Shown: positions 11,002 through 22,405, numbered from the stretch's first letter. The stretch is 64,000 nt of DNA from Smallanthus sonchifolius (GCA_023525975.1 CM042038.1:5147272-5211271), one strand, 5' to 3'. The notes: generated by a model from the sequence alone, not told the origin. Numbers and translations are program-made.

Positions 11002-12351
11002 ATGGTTGAAGATCATGATGAACTGAGATATGTGTGCAAGTTATGTGATAAAAGGTTTCCAAGTGGGAAATCATTAGGTGGGCATATGAGGTCTCATGTA
11101 GTTGCTACTGCTGCTGTTGCTGTTGCTGATGCTGCTGACTCAGATGATTCAGATGACAAATTTGAGCCCATGAAAGATAATGGGAATTCAATTTCTTATG
11201 GGTTGAGAGAGAACCCTAAAAAGACTTGGAGGGCATCTTCATCTTCAACTTTACCTTCCCCAAATGAGAGAATTTGCAAACAATGTGGCAAAGGGTTTCA
11301 ATCTTTGAAAGCTTTATGTGGTCATATGGCTTACCACTCTGGAAAAGATAAGGGTTTGAAGGATTATGATTATTCATGGACAAGTGAGAATCTTGATGAT
11401 GATGATGAGTTGATTGGGGATAGTCATTCTGATACCGATGAAAACGAGCTGCAAGATCCAGTTTTTGTGACAAGATCCAAATCAAAGAAGTACAAGAAGG
11501 TAGTGATTAAACCATATTCTTTGTCTTTAACCAATACTAATAGTACTAATAGCAATTATAACTATGGATCTTCATCGGTTTCTGAAATTGATGATTTTGG
11601 TCAAGAAGAAGTGGCAATGTGTTTGATGATGTTGTCTAAGGATTCCACAAACTGGGGTGGTGTTAATTCGGTTGTGGAATCCTCAGACAACAACTCGGTC
11701 AAATTGGAGACCAAATTGTCTTCAGTTGTGATGAAGAATAGTAGAAAGGAATGGAATTTGGCTAAGAATGGTGCAGAATGTTTCCCATTTGAGAATTCGA
11801 ATTCCGGGTGTTGTAGGAATGGAATCAAGAAAGTGGAATCGGATGTTTCGGTTGAGGGGAAGGGCTTCAACTACAGAGACTTGTCTTATGAGGAAAAACA
11901 AGAAATCAGGCGAAATTTGTTTAGGGAATTCGGGTATGATAGTTCTTTAAAGAAAAGAATTAGAGATGATGATTCATATAAGAAGAGAAACAAGTATGAA
12001 TGTTTGAATTGCAACAAAACTTTTAGTTCATTTCAAGGGCTTGGTGGTCACAGACCATGCCACAAAAAGAATAGTGCTTTTAAAGCGGGTGGAAACAGTT
12101 CAAAGGGTGAATATGCAAGCGATCAAAAGGCTCAATTTGAGAAGAAAATGAGACCAAAAAAGAACAAAGGGCACGAATGCCCGATTTGTTTCAGGATGTT
12201 TAAGTCAGGGCAAGCTTTAGGGGGTCACAAAAGGTCTCATTTCATCAATGGTTCTGAACATAGGATTGATCACATGGCAGCAATGGAACGCGCAGGTGCA
12301 ACGTATACTGATATGATTGATCTTAATCTCCCTGCTCCTGAAGAGGATTAG
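11002..12351 (+). CDS. Four-finger C2H2 zinc-finger protein with EAR motif (ZAT-type)
   Basis: Intronless 449-residue nuclear transcription factor. The start is the ATG at 11002 (A at -3, G at +4); the frame extends 14 codons further upstream but only from a TTG. C2H2 fingers lie at about residues 10-32 (SGKSLGGHMRSH), 90-112 (SLKALCGHMAYH), 332-354 (SFQGLGGHRPCH) and 391-413 (SGQALGGHKRSH). The last is the canonical plant QALGGH finger and the others are variants of it. An acidic stretch near 131-147 and EEVAMCLMMLS near 203-213, a conserved motif of this family, lie between fingers 2 and 3. A basic KKRIR stretch precedes finger 3. The C-terminus has DLNLP, an EAR repression motif. Known members bind A(G/C)T-type DNA and usually repress transcription. 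The exact orthologue is not assigned. Confidence 0.93.
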   Translation: MVEDHDELRYVCKLCDKRFPSGKSLGGHMRSHVVATAAVAVADAADSDDSDDKFEPMKDNGNSISYGLRENPKKTWRASSSSTLPSPNERICKQCGKGFQSLKALCGHMAYHSGKDKGLKDYDYSWTSENLDDDDELIGDSHSDTDENELQDPVFVTRSKSKKYKKVVIKPYSLSLTNTNSTNSNYNYGSSSVSEIDDFGQEEVAMCLMMLSKDSTNWGGVNSVVESSDNNSVKLETKLSSVVMKNSRKEWNLAKNGAECFPFENSNSGCCRNGIKKVESDVSVEGKGFNYRDLSYEEKQEIRRNLFREFGYDSSLKKRIRDDDSYKKRNKYECLNCNKTFSSFQGLGGHRPCHKKNSAFKAGGNSSKGEYASDQKAQFEKKMRPKKNKGHECPICFRMFKSGQALGGHKRSHFINGSEHRIDHMAAMERAGATYTDMIDLNLPAPEED

Positions 12352-13336
12352 GGTCATAAACTATGCAAATAGGGCTTGTTTTTGGTTGTTTATCAGAGGA
12401 CATTAGAGAGGTGAGAGTTCTATCTTTCATCTTACTGTTTAGACTGTTTTTAACTTTTGAATATTTTCTCCAATTCATTCAAGAACATTAAAGTTAAATT
12501 CCCAGTTTTGTTTAAGCTGTTTTCAATATCTTGTTATGCTTCTTTTGTCCATTTCATCCAATTCTTGAATTTATGCCTAGTTTTGAAGAAAGTTTAGACT
12601 TTAGAGCTAACTTCGCGGTTGTGTTTTAGTTGTTTCAAGTTATTTTCATGCTGCTTCTTCACTGTAGCTGTGGTAACTTTTACCCAATCATCAAGATCTT
12701 GAATTTATGCTCAAGTTTCAAGAAATTGAGATATTATGTATTTTTTAGTATCCATGAGCACCCGTTACCAGAAAACTCACCGAAACCATCAATACCCTGT
12801 TAACTAATGAGATAAGGTAAAAAGCAACTTGCGTTGGACAAGTGGCCTTCAAGGGGATTAGAGGCAGAAAACCAGTGGAAGATGGTTGAGACCTCTCCCA
12901 GAGGGACTCAAGCGCTTACCACTGCGGCACCCCCTTGAAGGTGGGTTCGAACCTGAGATGTTCTGTTGTTTACTAAACAGTTGTTATCGTTTACTTGTTC
13001 CATTGGAATTTGGTGGCATCTGTTTTAGTGGGAAGTGCTACGAATAACGGTGATTTGCTTTTTGAAAATGCACCATGATTTCATGTTTCAATGTACATTA
13101 TGTGTGTCTTAAAATGGTGCTTTTGTGTGTTTTAGTGTGTGTGTGGTAGGCAGCCAAAGGAAGAACTTTCTTGAAGTTGTTTTGAAACATAGCAACCAAA
13201 TGGGCCCTACAGAATTGCTTTTACTTCCATAACTACAAAATGGTCAGTAATAATGTGAAATTTTGTTATGTTTGGTTTGCTTTGAATTTAATGACCTCTA
13301 AATTAAAGAATTAGTAAATAGGTTCTGAATCTTACA
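12352..13336. other. 3' flank of the C2H2 gene, no further gene
   Basis: Begins with the likely 3'UTR; gaggtgagag at about 12409-12418 could be a splice donor of a 3'UTR intron. The rest is non-coding, apart from the tRNA-like segment listed next. Confidence 0.45.
12828..12960 (-). mobile_element. tRNA-related SINE-like fragment (weak)
   Basis: On the minus strand, gtgccgcagtggtaagcgct matches a Pol III A box and is followed by a weak B-box-like ggtctcaacc. The outer ends carry an inverted match (gtggccttcaagggg and ccccttgaaggtgg). On the plus strand, ggttcgaacc near 12944 looks like a second B box. No clear target duplication was found. Confidence 0.4.
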
Positions 13337-14189
13337 GTTGTCTATTTCATGTGAATGCTAGTAATTTAAGAGCTGTTTATTTGTTAGTATTCTGGGAAAA
13401 TGTTATCATACAGAAATGATTTTGGGGAAAGGGGCCATGTTATACTACCCTAACCAAAAAGGTAATTGTTTTCAATTGGTCCTTTGCAAAATGTACTAGC
13501 ACTTAAGCATGGAGTACAAACTGTGATGCAAGAAAGGGTCCACAAAGAGGGTCCATGGAGCTTGACTTATGAACTTTAGCTTTTCTTGCATTACAATAGA
13601 AGTTTGGGAGTGAATGACTGGCTAAGAAATGGAAATAATCTTCCAATTTACAACCAAATTGATTACCTTTAAATAATTTCCACCCAAATTTAAATGCACT
13701 TTTGATTCTTTAAACTTAACCCACCACATATTTTGTATTATGGTTTTGCACTCATGGCATGAACCAAGTGTTTGGTACCTGTGTCAAGTGATTTCGAGAT
13801 TTTTTTTGGTATTATCATACATATTAGAGTTGGAGTGAGTTCCGATGATCAGAAAACTTTTCCAAATATACTAATTCTTTGCATTTTTATCAAAAACTTG
13901 AAAATTAAATGAATTTAAACCCTAAATATGGGGCCCCAAGCTTCAGTTTATCTCTTTTTACAGTCTAGTCGCAGTTGAGGTATGATTCGTGCTTTATCAA
14001 GTTCGAACAACTTTCCTCGAGCGTGGTTCAATGATAAAACTTTTTGTCAACTCGTATAAACTCATTTATGGATTATGTAGGTCGGACGTATAATGTATAA
14101 GAAACTTACCCTAATATTATAATTTTATTTATAAAACCACATATGTTGAATGTAATGTCACGATTTGTTTATTTTTATCTACGTTTTGA

Positions 14190-14215
14190 ACCCGTAACGC
14201 GGGGTAAGCCACTAG
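14190..14215 (+). mobile_element. Helitron-type 3' end (unit A)
   Basis: The hairpin cccgtaacgcggg is followed by a short spacer and CTAG (14212-14215), then T. This is the signature of a Helitron 3' terminus. The 5' end is not identified. The same end recurs in unit B. Confidence 0.5.
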
Positions 14216-15068
14216 TTCCACATTACAAGACACCATTCGTCTAATTAAAATCGGAAGGCGAGCATATCAATGGGCTTTTCATAGATGAAAATGGGCCTTA
14301 AGAACATTCTGTTTCGTGATAAATAAAAGTCATTTGGGCTTAATTGAGTGCACATGATTTGGGTTTGATTATGCACCTCTATCTATCTCTATGCAGACCA
14401 ATTCTAGCACAATTACAGCTAAAGGCCACGATTGTATCATACGGTTAAAAGTCGCCCCATTATTTTTAAATACACACATACCCCTTATAAACTTAAAAAA
14501 TACCATATATAGTCAACAAAAACTAAAAATATCATATATACCCTTACAAACATTTACTAATCCTTATTCTAATAAATGATTCCAAAGAATGCCACATGTC
14601 ATCACCGTATTTTTTCTCACCAAAATCTTCTAATTTTTTTTAAAGTAAGTTTCTATTTTGAAATTTAATTATGTTAATGTTTTTATTTTTCAAAAAATAT
14701 AATATAAAATTTGAATTATAATTATTACTTAATTAAGGAAACAATGAATTTTATTTCTTGTTTTACACATTATTTTAACCTTTTTACACATTATTAAACA
14801 GATTTAAAAATATGACAATTAAATAATCTATTTTAAGGGTGTGGTTGAGTTTAATGAAAAAGTTATTTGGATTTAAATTCTTGAAATTTTCTTTAAGATT
14901 AAGGATTAAGCCCGTAACAAATTGGTATAAATTATTAAAAATAGTTTTGATGACAAAAAAAATAAAGTAAAATAATCTATTTCAAATGGGTGTCGGCAAG
15001 TCATGATTTAAAAGGGTAAAAATGAAAAGGGTAAAAGGAAAGAGAGAATGAATATTAAATTGTGTCGG

Positions 15069-15176
15069 GTAGAGGGTTGAGATGTAGTAGTAAGAGAAGA
15101 GTCCCATAATCAAAAAGTTATGGGTTCTAACCTCATCCAACACAAAAAAAAAAAAATAGAATAAAAATTTTAAAAA
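15069..15176 (+). mobile_element. SINE with 18-bp target duplication (unit A)
   Basis: The insert has an A-box-like gatgtagtagtaag, a B-box-like gggttctaacctc and an A-rich tail starting with 13 A. It is flanked by the perfect duplication aatattaaattgtgtcgg at 15051-15068 and 15177-15194. Element length is 108 bp. Confidence 0.85.
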
Positions 15177-15343
15177 AATATTAAATTGTGTCGGCACACA
15201 TTTTTGAAGCAAGATAGAAATCCACCCGATATTGACACTTACATACCCATCAAACTACCAATCATTTCATTTCATGTAACTATTTTAACCCCATGCCTAA
15301 CAACTAACCCTAGCATCCTTTTGACGAGGACATGTCCTTCTAA

Positions 15344-17283
15344 GGGTATACGGGGCGGAAGACTCGATCACATTCGAGTATGTGATCCGAGTAATCGAGT
15401 AAATGGCACACCGCCCCCATTGACTCGGGTATACCCGAGTAGGGTGGCCGAGTAAGGGTATTCGAGTATATTTACTCGATCAAGCCGTTGCATTTTTTTA
15501 CCGTTGGTGAGTAGCCGTTGGTGGGGTGGGGTGGGGGGGGGTGGGTTGGGTGCTTTTAAATAAAAAAAATTTTTTTACCTATAAATACCCCATTCCACAC
15601 ACATATATTTTTACCTATCATCTAAATATTTTTCATCTCATCTATATATTTTACATTCTACAAAAAATGGAAGGATCATCCAAAAAGTTAAGAAAGCCTA
15701 GAAAATTTAGGCCAAATGTTCAATCTCAACCGCGACCCGAACGAACCCAAGCTGCTCCCCAACGAACCCAACCACCTCCTCAACGACCACAACCACCTCC
15801 TCAACCAATTCCAAGTTATTTCCCGCAACCTCAATATCCAAACTACTTCCCTCAAAGTTCAACCGATCCAAATATGGATCCTAATTTTTTATCTCAATTT
15901 TCGCTTGATATGGATCCTAATTTTTTTATCTCAATTTTCCTACCAATACCAAAACCAACCGTATCGTGATCCAAACGAAATCATCCGTTCGGAATCCGAA
16001 GACGAAGAAGATGAGGATGTTGAGGAAGAAACGGAAGAGGAGGATGATGATGAAGGAGAAGATGAAGTTGAAGATGACCGCGCTAAGTCGAAAAGACAAC
16101 ACAAAAACCGGTTACCACCAAAGAGATGGACGGAAGAAGAAGAAATTGCCGTGGTCCAAGCTTATATTCACAAGACACAAAATAAAAGAAAAGGAAATCA
16201 ACAAAAAAGTGACTCGTTTTGGAAGAAAGTTCTTGCGCATTTTACCGATTTATTTGGTGAAAACGATCGAACCGTTGACCAAGTGTCTTGGAAGTGGAAA
16301 GATCTTAATAAAAAAATGACCGCCTTCAACGGGTGTTACCAACAAATGGTAAGATTTATTTTTCAAATTATATAGGTATTTTTTAATTTTATTATCTAAC
16401 GTTTCAAATTATATATATATATAGAAACAAAGAAGGCCGAGTGGAACAAGTGATTTGGATCTTGTTGAAGCGGCTTTAAGCCATTACAAGAAAGTGTACA
16501 AAAGGCCATTCACCAACTTGAAATGTTGGGAGGTTGTACGCAACAATGCTAAATGGAAACCCATAGCATTGATGGGTGAGGATTTAGAAGGAAGTCAATC
16601 CTCAAAAAGAACAAAAACTTCTGAGTCGAGAACCCCATCTGAACCGGAGGGTTTTACAAACCTCTTTCCCGACATAAACGTGAACGCCGAACCGCAAGAC
16701 GACACGACACCGACTAGGCCAAGACGTCCGGGGAAGAAATCGACCGAAAGTTCATCTAGCAAGGGAAATTTGTTAGACACAGTCAACGAATACAAGAATA
16801 TGAAAACGTTGGAGATAGAAAAAAAAAGAAAGTCTTCGGGATAAGATGGTGGAAGCAAAATTAAAAGAGAACAAACGACGATTGAGTTGATGCTTGAAAA
16901 ACAAAAGAATCGTGACATCAAAACATTCACCGAATCGCATGATCATCTCGTAGACCCGTACTTGTCGATCGTATTGCAATGTGAACGTGAAATTGCCGCA
17001 AAGTATGGATGGCAATGCAACTTTTAGATTTTAAAATTTTATTATCTAGCTTTTATTTATTTTGTAGGTTTTTTTATTTTTAATTATATTATGTTAATTT
17101 TTATTTTAATGAAATTGTCTTTTTTTTTAAATTAAATGTTTATTTAAAAAAAAAAAGTTTGTGAGTAAATGAGTAGGGTGTTTCCAATGAAATCTGAGTA
17201 AATGAGTAGTTTTGAGGTGGCAGAATTCTATTGGCCAGTTTTGATGAGTAAATGGATATTGGGGTTAATGGCCCCCAACACCC
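15344..17283 (+). mobile_element. PIF/Harbinger-type element, 1940 bp, ORF1 only (copy 1)
   Basis: Flanked by TAA at 15341-15343 and 17284-17286, the 3-bp target duplication of PIF/Harbinger. The empty site survives in unit B (ccttctaaagggttttgtc near 20760-20778), which proves the boundaries. The right end is the inverse of gggtgttgggg; the left end gggtatacgggg has diverged. It holds one broken two-exon gene for the Myb/SANT-like ORF1 protein and no DDE transposase. It would have needed a transposase from another element to move. Confidence 0.92.
15667..16844 (+). pseudogene. PIF/Harbinger ORF1 Myb/SANT-like protein, frameshifted (copy 1)
   Basis: ATG at 15667 opens a Pro/Gln-rich N-terminus. 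A one-base gain in a T run near 15921-15927 shifts the frame, and the protein continues in another frame. That part has an acidic stretch and a Myb/SANT-like domain from KRWTEEEEIAVVQAYI to WKWKDLNKKM. Exon 1 ends at 16348; a 76-bp intron (16349-16424, gt...ag) follows. Exon 2 encodes the family segment with DLVEAALSHYKK and FTNLKCWEVVRN. A further frame change in an A run near 16820 ends the reading at 16844, while diverged C-terminal coding continues to about 17020. In this family ORF1 binds DNA and assists the transposase. The copy is not functional as read. Confidence 0.85.
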
Positions 17284-18688
17284 TAAAGGGTTTTGTCTGA
17301 GAACATCATCTTTAAAACAATTATATTTATTTGAGTAATTATACGGATGGTTTATGTGGTTTTTACCAAATTACGGATATAATTCATAACTTTAAGAAAT
17401 TACGAGTTTGATTTCAACATACTTTCATTTTATTACAATGGTGGTCCCTGATTTTGGTTTCAACATACTTTGACATATCGACGGTATAGGCTGGGTCAGA
17501 TGGAGGGAAATCTGGGTGCCCAATATTTCATTGGTAAAACCATAGGTTAATTTCATTTTATTTTATATATTTTTATTTATTAATTATTCGTGAGTAATTT
17601 TTGCTTTTAAATTAAAAAAATGACTTTACAGCAACGACATGTCGTCGGTATAAGCATTAATAAAAGTTGTCTGGTCAAATACCCTATGTCGACGACTTGT
17701 CGTCGGTATAGGGATCTTTATGCAGCCGACCTAACAGGTCTAGGCGTGAACATATCCAGAAAAACGCAGACAGCTTCTCATTTCCACCAAAAACCCACCA
17801 AAACTCTCCCAAACGCTTCTCTCCGTCGATTTCACGGTTGTCTATTTCATGTGAATGCTAGTAATTTAAGAGCTGTTTATTTGTTAGTATTCTGGGAAAA
17901 TGTTATCATACCGAAATGATTTTGGGGAAGGGGCCATGTTATACTACCCTAACCAAAAAGGTAATTGTTTTCAATTGGTCCTTTGCAAAATGTACTAGCA
18001 CTTAAGCATGGAGTACAAACTGTGATGCAAGAAAGGGTCCACAAAGAGGGTCCATGGAGCTTGACTTATGAACTTTAGCTTTTCTTGCATTACAATAGAA
18101 GTTTGGGAGTGAATGAGGGGCTAAGAAATGGAAATAATCTTCCAATTTACAACCAAATTGATTACCTTTAAATAATTTCCACCCAAATTTAAATGCACTT
18201 TTGATTCTTTAAACTTAAGCCACCACATATTTTGCATTATGGTTTTGCACTCATGGCATGAACCAAGTGTTGGGTACCGGTGTCAAGTGATTTCGAGATT
18301 TTTTTTGGTATTATCATACATATTAGAGTTAGAGTGAGTTCCGATGATAAGAAAACTATTCCAAATATACTAATTCTTTGCATTTTTATCAAAAACTTGA
18401 AAATTAAATGAATTTAAACCCTAAATATGGGGCCCCAAGCTTCAGTTTATCTCTTTTTACAGTCTAGTCGCAGTTGAGGTATGATTCGTGCTTTATCAAG
18501 TTTGAACAACTTTCCTCGAGCGTGGTTCAATGATAAAACTTTTTGTCAACTCGTATAAACTCATTTATGGATTATGTAGGTCGGACGTATAATGTATAAG
18601 AAACTTACCCTAATATTATAATTTTATTTATAAAACCACATATGTTGAATGTAATGTCATGATTTATTTATTTTTATCTACGTTTTGA

Positions 18689-18714
18689 ACCCGTAACGCG
18701 GGGTAAGCCACTAG
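18689..18714 (+). mobile_element. Helitron-type 3' end (unit B)
   Basis: The duplicated copy of the 14190-14215 signal: GC hairpin, short spacer, CTAG (18711-18714), T. Confidence 0.5.
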
Positions 18715-18982
18715 TTCCACATTACAAGACACCATTCGTCTAATTAAAATCGGAAGGCGAGCATATCAATGGGCTTTTCATAGATGAAAATGGGCCTTAA
18801 GAACATTCTGTTTCGTGATAAATAAAAGTCATTTGGGCTTAATTGAGTGCACATGATTTGGGTTTGATTATGCACCTCTATCTATCTCTATGCAGACCAA
18901 TTCTAGCACAATTACAGCTAAAGGCCACGATTGTATCATACGGTTAAAAGTCGCCCCATTATTTTTAAATACACACATACAC

Positions 18983-19909
18983 TAGAGGTGCACAAAAAAA
19001 CCGGTTTGGAAATTCAAACCGGTTCGGAACCGAAACCCGAACCGTCCTAGAACCGGTTTTTGGTGAACCGGTTTCAAACCGGTAGGAACCGCCGGTTTAT
19101 AACCGGTTTAAGTATTTTGCACGACAAGCGGTTTACAACCGGTTTTTTGTGAACCGGTTTAACGGTAATATTTCGAAACTAGCCGTTGGAAAACGGCTAT
19201 ATAGCCGTTAGAACCAATTTTTGACCGTTTTTTGACCCATTTTAACCACAAACACATTATAAATAGGTAGGGGGTGTTTTGGTTAAATCACACTTCTCAA
19301 ACCCGTTCTCTACACTCTCGTTTATAAAAAAAGACGCTCAAAAAAACGCTATGGCCGATTCAAGTTTTGGTGTTTCATCTAACGAAGTTAGCGTTGTGAA
19401 AATCATACCAACAACGAGAAACCCCGCAATTTGGTTAAACTACGATCTATGGTCAACCAAGGATTGGCGAGCCCACTTACAAATGAAGAACTCGCCGAAG
19501 ATGATAGACTACGAGGATCCACTAGTAACTCCGAGAATGACGGCGAAAATTAAACAAAAAAACTCTAAAAAAATATTATTCTTTTTGTCGAATTGTAATG
19601 TTTAATTTTGTAATGTTTTGTGATTTTCGAACTCCTACAATATGAATAAACGTTGAACTTTATGTTTTTATTTGTTAAATATTTATTTTTTTAATTTTTT
19701 TTTAATAAAACCGGTTTAAACCGGTTCACCAACCCGAACCGGTCCAGAACCGAACTTAACCGGTTCAACAGGTTCGAGATTTTATACTTAATAAACCGGT
19801 TTAACCCGAATCGGTTTAGTCAAAACCGGTTTAACGTTCGCGTTGACCAAACCGATTCGGGCCGGTTTGGAACCGGTTCGGTTCAAAAAACCCGGTTTGT
19901 GCACCTCTA
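18983..19909 (+). mobile_element. hAT-type element, internally deleted, 927 bp
   Basis: TIRs of about 14 bp: tagaggtgcacaaa at the left and its complement ending at 19909. They match the hAT pattern YAGaGGTG. Subterminal regions are full of CCGGTT/AACCGG motifs in both orientations. The unoccupied sequence is preserved in unit A near 14473-14480. The flanking duplication is imperfect (acatacac and cacatacc, core cacatac). The middle keeps only a short piece of coding. Confidence 0.83.
19351..19605 (+). pseudogene. hAT transposase-like fragment
   Basis: A short frame beginning MADSSFGVSSNEVSV and continuing with a NPAIWLNYDL stretch sits in the middle of the hAT-type element. Its place after a TATA-like leader and the Trp/aromatic pattern suggest the N-terminal part of a hAT transposase joined to its extreme 3' end by an internal deletion. 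No BED zinc finger, catalytic residues or dimerisation domain remain. The family call rests mainly on context. Confidence 0.4.
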
Positions 19910-20506
19910 CACATACCACTTACAAACTTAAAAAATACCATATATAGCCAACAAAAACTAAAAATATCATATATACCCTTACAAACATTTACTAATCCTT
20001 ATTCTAATAAATGATTTCAAAGAATGCCACATGTCATCATCGTATTTTTTCTCACCAAAATCTTCTAATTTTTTTTATTTTAAGTAAGTTTCTATTTTGA
20101 AATTTAATTATGTTAATGTTTTTATTTTTCAAAAAAGATAATATAAAATTTGAATTATAATTATTACTTAATTAAGGAAACAATGAATTTTATTTCTTGT
20201 TTTACACATTATTTTAACCTTTTTACACATTATTAAACAGATTTAAAAATATGACAATTAAATAATCTATTTTAAGGGTGAGGTTGAGTTTAATGAAAAA
20301 GTTATTTGGATTTAAATTCTTGAAATTTTCTTTAAGATTAAGGATTAAGCCCGTAACAAATTGGTATAAATTATTAAAAATAGTTTTGATGACAAAAAAA
20401 TAAAGTAAAATAATCTATTTCAAATGGGTGTCGGCAAGTCATGATTTAAAAGGGTAAAAATGAAAAGGGTAAAAGGAAAGAGAGAATGAATATTAAATTA
20501 TGTCGG

Positions 20507-20599
20507 GTGGAGGGTTGAGATGTAGTGGTAAGAGAAGAGTCCCATAATCCAAAAATTATGGGTTCTAACATCATATAACACACAAAAAGAAAAAAAAAA
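20507..20599 (+). mobile_element. SINE with 18-bp target duplication (unit B)
   Basis: Duplicated copy of the SINE at 15069-15176. The A box is better preserved (gatgtagtggtaag) and the tail shorter. Flanks are aatattaaattatgtcgg (20489-20506) and aatattaaattgtgtcgg (20600-20617), one mismatch apart. Confidence 0.83.
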
Positions 20600-21023
20600 A
20601 ATATTAAATTGTGTCGGCTGACACATTTTTGAAGCAACATAGAAATCCACCCGATATTGACACTTACATACCCATCAAACTACCAATCATTTCATTTCAT
20701 GTAACTATTTTAACCCCATGCCTAACAACTAACCCTAGCATCCTTTTGACGAGGACATGTCCTTCTAAAGGGTTTTGTCTGAGAACATCATCTTTAAAAC
20801 AATTATATTTATTTGAGTAATTATACGGATGGTTTATGTGATTTTTATTAAATTACGGATATAATTCATAACTTTAAGAAATTACGAGTTTGATTTCAAC
20901 ATACTTTCATTTTATTACAATGGTGGTCCTGATTTTGGTTTCAACATACTTTGACATATCGACGGTATAGGCTGGGTCAGATGGAGGGAAATCTGGACGC
21001 CCAATATTTCATTGGTAAAACCA

Positions 21024-21049
21024 TATACCGACGACATGTCGTCGGTATA
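21024..21049. repeat. Perfect 26-bp palindrome in unit B, absent from unit A
   Basis: The two arms tataccgacgaca / tgtcgtcggtata are perfect inverted complements with no spacer. In unit A the corresponding place (about 17543) reads straight from accata into ggttaattt, so the whole palindrome is missing. Confidence 0.9.
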
Positions 21050-21946
21050 GGTTAATTTCATTTTATTTTATATATTTTTTATTTATTAATTATTCGTGAG
21101 TAATTTTTGCTTTTAAATTAAAAAAATGACCTTACAGCAACAACATGTCGTCGGTATAAGCATTAATAAAAGTTGTCTGGTCAAATACCCTATGTCGACG
21201 ACTTGTCGTCGGTATAGGGTTCTTTATGCAGCCGACCTAACAGGTCTAGGCGTGAACATATCCAGAAAAACGCAGACAGCTTCTCATTTCCACCCAAAAC
21301 CCACCAAAACTCTCACAAACGCTTCTCTCCGTCGATTTCACGGTTTTTGGGAGCAACTTTCACAAAGCTTACTGGCTTTAAGGTGAGTTAACTTCTAGGT
21401 TTTTAAAGTTTGTTTGTTTAATATTGTTAGGTTTATGAAGGTTTTCAATATTTCTTAGATTTTAAGATTTTTGAAGGTAATTACTCGTTTTGAATACTAA
21501 TTTGTGATCAAATTTAGTTTAGATGTATACTTTGTATGTATGTATATATGTGTATGTATGTTTGTATGTATGTGTATGTTTTTTGGTTAATTAGTAATTT
21601 GTGATGAAATTAAGTTTATAGTTTAGTGATGAAATAGTAATAGTTTTGGTTAACTAGTAAAATGCGGTTAGTATTTATGATGAATGTTTTGAAGAAATTT
21701 GGTTTAGATGTATGATTTATGTATGTGTGTAATTTGTGATCAGTATTTATGCGTGTATGATTAGTTTATATGATTTAACATATATGTATATATGTGTATG
21801 TAAGTTTGTATGTATATGTATGCAATTGTGTAATTGGGCATTTATTTATGTACGTATGTTTTCAAAAACACCCATTACAAAGAAGGGACGGGTTGGGCAA
21901 ACAAGACTGCAACATTAGATTACGTAAGTAAAATGATTTTGTTGTT

Positions 21947-22170
21947 AGAACATCAAATTGTAACTTTAAATGAGTCAAAATGACACAAACACACTTTAAT
22001 AGACTTAGAACATTCAATTGTAACTTTAAACGGGTCAAATGATCCAAACACACTTTAATAGACTTAGAACATCCAACTGTAACTTTAAACGGGTCAAAAT
22101 GACACAAACACACTTTAATAAACTTAGAACATCCAACTGTAACTTTAAATGGTCAAAATGACTCGAGCCC
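21947..22170 (+). repeat. Minisatellite, about 60-bp unit, 3.8 copies
   Basis: Units start with agaacatc/agaacatt at 21947, 22007, 22066 and 22126. Each contains aactttaaa, gggtcaaaatga (variants) and cacactttaata. It lies between the leader-like part and the coding remnant of the CACTA element, probably in an intron. Confidence 0.88.
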
Positions 22171-22405
22171 AATTGTTGGATATTTTTGCTAGTATTATTA
22201 CTATTTGTTGTTATTAATGTTGGCTGATTGAAATTTGTGAATTGTTATCGTTTATGAATTATAGTTGAACAACAGTTATGCTGTCGAATTTTAATAAAAT
22301 AATCAAGTTTATGTTTATTACATTGTTTAATAGGAGATAATTCAAGGGGAGTTTACAAGATCCTCGAACGAGCCTGGTGGTGATTAATCAGCAGTCGATG
22401 AGTTT

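Larger units (their letters stand above)
13337..17836 (+). repeat. Tandem duplication unit A (carries a PIF/Harbinger insertion)
   Basis: First of two head-to-tail copies. It starts with gttgtctatttcatgtgaat and ends in cgtcgatttcacgg, where unit B begins with the same gttgtctatttcat. Without the 1943 bp added by the PIF/Harbinger insertion it is ~2557 bp and matches unit B closely, with scattered substitutions and small indels. It includes a Helitron-type 3' end, a SINE and 5' sequence of a CACTA-type element. Confidence 0.88.
17837..21342 (+). repeat. Tandem duplication unit B (carries a hAT insertion)
   Basis: Second head-to-tail copy, starting 4500 bp after unit A. It ends with cgtcgatttcacgg, after which the sequence continues into tttttgggagc. 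Without the hAT element it is ~2.57 kb. Relative to unit A it lacks the PIF element, keeps a 26-bp palindrome at 21024-21049 that A has lost, and has a slightly shorter SINE tail. Confidence 0.88.
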
